Shown in pieces: positions 7,603 through 10,321 of a stretch of DNA of 10,321 nucleotides. The DNA is from JAICLV01 sp036380925 (GTDB lineage Bacteria > Actinomycetota > Actinomycetes > Acidothermales > Acidothermaceae), in NCBI GenBank assembly GCA_036380925.1, contig DASVDW010000196.1, forward strand, positions 1-10,321. The letters run 5' to 3'. Positions within the stretch are counted from its first letter, which is position 1. Every line of letters starts with the position of its first letter. The notes below the pieces were generated by a model. That model searched no databases and was not told the origin of the DNA. It was given only the letters and a program-made list of their open reading frames with translations. The translations under genes and the position numbers were made by a program.

Positions 7603-8781
7603 CTACCCTCCAGCCGCGCCAGCGTTCAGGTGGGCGCGCGGGTTCTCACCCGCGGTGGCCGCGCGGTATGCCTCGAGCGCCTCCTTGGCCGGACCTGACA
7701 CTTTCCGCGGCACCGCGACCTCCACCGTGACGAGCAGGTCGCCCTTCGTGCCGTCCTTGCGGGTGACGCCCCTGCCACGCACCCGCAACACCCGACCGTT
7801 CGTGGTGCCCGCGGGCAGCTTCAACGTGACGGACTTGCCGTCGAGCGTCGGCACCTTCACCTCAGCTCCGAGGGCGGCCTCGGGGAAGGTGACCGGCAAC
7901 GTGATGGTGAGGTTGCCGCCAGAGCGCCCGAAGAGGCCGTGTGGTTTGACGTGCACGAGCACCAGCAGGTCGCCGGCCACGCCGCCGCGCTCGCCCGGAG
8001 AACCCTTGCCCTTCAGGCGAATTCGCTGGCCGTCCTCGACACCGGCTGGGATGCGCACCTGCATCGTGCGCTCGCTCATCGCTCGACCGCTGCCGTGGCA
8101 GACCGGGCAGGGGTCGTCGACGATCAGGCCGCGACCGCGGCAGTCGCGGCACGGCTCGGAGAACGCGAACCCGCCGGCGCCCCGCGAGGTCACGCCGGTG
8201 CCGCTGCAGGTGGGGCACACCCTGGGCATCGTGCCCGCCTTGGCTCCGGTGCCGCGGCACGCGGCGCACGGCTGTTGGCTGGCCGTTCGCAGGGGGACCG
8301 TCACGCCGTTGACGGCGTCCTCGAAGCTGATCGTGGCCTCGGTCTCGACGTCGGCGCCGCGCCGCGGTTGCTGGGCGGTCGAACGGCGGCCGCCGCCGAA
8401 CAGGCCACCGAGCAGGTCGCCGATGCCGCCAGCCGCGTTGGCTCCGCCGGTTCGCGCGTTGCCCAGGATGTCGCCGAGGTCGAAGCTGAAGCCGCCCTGC
8501 CCGCCCCCGCCGCCCATGCCGCCGGGCACTCGAAATCCGCCGCCCCCGAACAGCGAGCGCGCCTCGTCGTACTCTTTGCGGCGCTTGTCGTCGGACAGCA
8601 CGTCGTAGGCCTCGGAGATCTCCTTGAACTTCTCCTCGGCCTTGGCGTCGCTCTTGTTGGCGTCGGGGTGGTACTGCCGGGCCAGCTTGCGGTACGCCTT
8701 CTTGATCTCGGGCGCGGTCGCGTTCTTCGGGACGCCGAGAGACTTGTAGTAGTCCTTCTCGATGTAGTCACGAGTGCTCAC
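7603..8781 (-). CDS. dnaJ: Chaperone DnaJ (type I Hsp40)
   Basis: 392-residue co-chaperone that delivers unfolded clients to DnaK and stimulates its ATPase. All type I parts are present in order: J domain (about 9-75) with HPD at 38-40; a Gly/Phe-rich linker (79-130, with many GGG runs); the zinc-binding domain with four CxxCxGxG units (CAACRGTG 172-179, CPTCSGTG 189-196, CRDCRGRG 211-218, CPVCHGSG 225-232), so both zinc centres are intact; and C-terminal client-binding barrels to about 360. The GTG at 8781 is preceded by GGGAGGG with good spacing and sits 27 bases after grpE. The protein starts MSTRDYIEKDYYKSLGV, resembling DnaJ1 of actinobacteria, which have a second DnaJ elsewhere. Confidence 0.97.
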   Translation of the reverse strand: MSTRDYIEKDYYKSLGVPKNATAPEIKKAYRKLARQYHPDANKSDAKAEEKFKEISEAYDVLSDDKRRKEYDEARSLFGGGGFRVPGGMGGGGGQGGFSFDLGDILGNARTGGANAAGGIGDLLGGLFGGGRRSTAQQPRRGADVETEATISFEDAVNGVTVPLRTASQQPCAACRGTGAKAGTMPRVCPTCSGTGVTSRGAGGFAFSEPCRDCRGRGLIVDDPCPVCHGSGRAMSERTMQVRIPAGVEDGQRIRLKGKGSPGERGGVAGDLLVLVHVKPHGLFGRSGGNLTITLPVTFPEAALGAEVKVPTLDGKSVTLKLPAGTTNGRVLRVRGRGVTRKDGTKGDLLVTVEVAVPRKVSGPAKEALEAYRAATAGENPRAHLNAGAAGG

Positions 8782-8808
8782 GGCGTCCCTCCCTTCCGCG
8801 TCGTTTTC

Positions 8809-9459
8809 TCATTCGGACGGCGGCGCAACGTCGTCCGATCCGACTTCACTTTCGCTCAACTGCGCGGTCGGCTCGGCGACCGCCACGCGGGCGGGCCGCA
8901 CGATTCGGCCGGCGTAGCTGTAGCCAGGCTGCAGGATTTGCACCGCCGTCGGCTCGCTGACGTCGTCCGAGTACGAATGCATCAGCGCGTCGTGGTGGGT
9001 GGGGTCGAACGGGTCGCCGGGCTCGCCGAACTTGACGAGTCCGAGCTTGGCGACGGTGGCCTCGAGTGATTCGGCGACCTGCTTGAAACCACCCTCGAGC
9101 TCGCCGTGCTCGCGCGCTCTGCCGATGTCGTCGAGCACCGGCAGCAACGCCGCGAGCGCCTCTGCCACCGCGAAGTCGCGGACCGCGGCGCGGTCGCGAT
9201 CGACCCGCTTGCGGTAGTTGGCGTACTCGGCCTGCACGCGCTGCAGGTCGGCCGTGCGCTCCGCGACTTCGGTGCGCAGCTGGGAAAGCTCGACCGAGCC
9301 GACGTCGCCGCTCGGGCCCGCCGGCTCGTTGCGGCTCGCGCCGGAGGCCGAGCCTGCGCCCGAGCCCGCCGAAGCAGGCTCGGGCGTGGCGCCCTTGGTG
9401 GGGTCGAAATGGATCCGTCGCTTATCGCGGATGATCGGCTCCTCCCGCGGTTCAGTCAC
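8809..9459 (-). CDS. grpE: Nucleotide exchange factor GrpE
   Basis: 216-residue dimeric exchange factor that releases ADP from DnaK. The N-terminal 55 residues are low-complexity, rich in Pro, Gly, Ala and Ser and probably disordered. A long dimerisation helix follows (about 56-105, including AEYANYRKRVDRDR), then the beta domain contacting DnaK with the family signature FDPTHHDALM (151-160) and VQILQPGYSYAGRIVRPARV (173-192). A short acidic tail ends the protein. The GTG at 9459 was chosen: GGAG lies about seven bases upstream, and the protein then begins MTEPREEPIIRDKRRIHF. A longer reading to 9561 would overlap dnaK in another frame. It lies 25 bases after dnaK. Confidence 0.95.
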   Translation of the reverse strand: MTEPREEPIIRDKRRIHFDPTKGATPEPASAGSGAGSASGASRNEPAGPSGDVGSVELSQLRTEVAERTADLQRVQAEYANYRKRVDRDRAAVRDFAVAEALAALLPVLDDIGRAREHGELEGGFKQVAESLEATVAKLGLVKFGEPGDPFDPTHHDALMHSYSDDVSEPTAVQILQPGYSYAGRIVRPARVAVAEPTAQLSESEVGSDDVAPPSE

Positions 9460-9484
9460 TTTGTCTCCGCATTTGCCTCGTCGC

Positions 9485-10321
9485 TCACTTCTCTCCTTCG
9501 TCGACGATCTCGGCGTCGACCACCTCGTCGTCCGCTGACTGGGACGCGCCGGTGTCGCCACCGCTCGACGTCGCGCCTCCCCCGGCCTGCGCCCCCTGCG
9601 CGTTGGCGTACATCGCGGTCCCGAGCTTCTGCGCCTCGGCGGCCAGCTGCTCGGTGCCGCTCTTGATGGCGTCGATGTCGCCGCCTTCGAGCGACTTCTT
9701 CAGGTTCGCGATCGCTTGCTCGACCGACTCCTTCTCCGCCGCGGGCACGGTCTCCGGGTTCTCGCGGAGCAGCTTCTCGGTCTGGTACACCAGCGACTCG
9801 GCCTGGTTGCGCACTTCGGCCTCTTCGCGCCGACGACGGTCTTCCTCGGCGTGCGCTTCAGCGTCGCGCATCATCCGCTCGATGTCATCCTTCGGCAGCG
9901 CCGAGCCGCCGGTGATGGTCATCGACTGCTCCTTGCCGGTGCCGAGGTCCTTCGCCGACACGTGCACGATGCCGTTCGCGTCGATGTCGAAGGTGACCTC
10001 GATCTGCGGGACACCTCGCGGCGCGGGCGGCAGGCCGGTGAGCTCGAACATGCCGAGCTTCTTGTTGTAGGCGGCCATTTCGCGCTCGCCTTGGTAGACC
10101 TGGATCTGCACGCTCGGCTGGTTGTCGTCAGCCGTGGTGAAGGTCTCCGAGCGCTTGGTCGGGATCGTGGTGTTGCGCTCGATGAGCTTGGTGAACACGC
10201 CGCCCTTTGTCTCGATACCGAGTGAAAGCGGTGTGACGTCGAGCAGCAGGACGTCCTTGACCTCGCCCTTGAGCACGCCGGCCTGCAGGCTCGCGCCAAC
10301 GGCGACGACCTCGTCGGGGTT
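9485..10321 (-). CDS. dnaK: Chaperone DnaK (Hsp70), C-terminal part only
   Basis: ATP-driven Hsp70 chaperone. 278 residues are visible, in frame to the window edge; the ATPase domain and promoter lie beyond. The visible part starts NPDEVVAVGASLQAGVLKGE, the end of the nucleotide-binding domain. The interdomain linker follows (VLLLDVTPLSLGIETKGG), then the beta-sandwich substrate-binding domain (NTTIPTKRSETFTTADDNQP, FDIDANGIVHVSAKD), the helical lid and a Gly/Ser-rich tail ending DDEVVDAEIVDEGEK. This acidic end is the usual actinobacterial form. The ORF could be read from a Met or GTG inside the window, but the homology continues without break to the edge, so this is window truncation and not a short gene. 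It is the first gene seen of the operon dnaK-grpE-dnaJ-hspR, and HspR is expected to repress it with DnaK as co-repressor. Confidence 0.97.
   Translation of the reverse strand, partial: NPDEVVAVGASLQAGVLKGEVKDVLLLDVTPLSLGIETKGGVFTKLIERNTTIPTKRSETFTTADDNQPSVQIQVYQGEREMAAYNKKLGMFELTGLPPAPRGVPQIEVTFDIDANGIVHVSAKDLGTGKEQSMTITGGSALPKDDIERMMRDAEAHAEEDRRRREEAEVRNQAESLVYQTEKLLRENPETVPAAEKESVEQAIANLKKSLEGGDIDAIKSGTEQLAAEAQKLGTAMYANAQGAQAGGGATSSGGDTGASQSADDEVVDAEIVDEGEK

Noticed and set aside
8360..8560. GC-rich low-complexity stretch suggesting a repeat or CRISPR-like array
   Set aside because: It encodes the Gly/Phe-rich linker of DnaJ, whose glycine codons create the repetitive look; no regular repeat-spacer period exists.
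7939..9069. 376-codon open frame on the plus strand opposite dnaJ and grpE
   Set aside because: It spans two unrelated real genes on the other strand, has no recognisable domain, and is explained by the scarcity of stops in GC-rich DNA.

Overview
The window is GC-rich bacterial DNA with strongly GC-biased third codon positions, several GTG starts and the gene order dnaK-grpE-dnaJ-hspR. That order, with a MerR-type HspR repressor as the last gene of the DnaK cluster, is typical of Actinomycetota. I cannot name a genus from sequence alone. Everything recognisable is chromosomal core or near-core; there is no phage, insertion sequence, CRISPR array, tRNA or rRNA.

Layout. (1) Positions 1-2003: a divergent sugar-phosphate pair, a class I mannose-6-phosphate isomerase on the minus strand (its C-terminus lies beyond the window start) and a PfkB-type sugar kinase, probably a fructokinase, on the plus strand. 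They share a 109-bp intergenic region with possible face-to-face promoters. (2) Positions 2006-2073: two hairpins between convergent transcripts, one suited to ending the kinase transcript and one followed by T residues on the minus strand. (3) Positions 2073-2834, minus strand: a MarR-family regulator followed by a small unrecognised gene. Between or within them is an array of three alternating CGACAA/TTGTCG half-sites that looks like an operator. (4) Positions 2891-4401, plus strand: a SpoIIE/PP2C-type phosphatase with an N-terminal sensor-like region, overlapped by 4 bp by a STAS anti-anti-sigma protein. This is a partner-switching pair divergent from marR. (5) Positions 4398-10321, minus strand: the chaperone block, in transcription order dnaK (3' part), grpE, dnaJ, hspR, then clpB after a 171-bp gap. 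The clpB and STAS genes converge with a 4-bp overlap of their 3' ends.

How they work together. DnaK, DnaJ and GrpE form the Hsp70 refolding cycle. ClpB is the disaggregase that cooperates with it. HspR is expected to repress the cluster with DnaK as co-repressor. The PP2C phosphatase would dephosphorylate a STAS protein, plausibly its own neighbour, which would then bind an anti-sigma kinase encoded elsewhere and release a sigma factor. The isomerase and kinase would link fructose, fructose-6-phosphate and mannose-6-phosphate.

No clearly new system is visible. The least explained parts are the half-site array at 2320-2342, the small gene beside it, and the palindromes and 16-bp direct repeats in the hspR-clpB gap.
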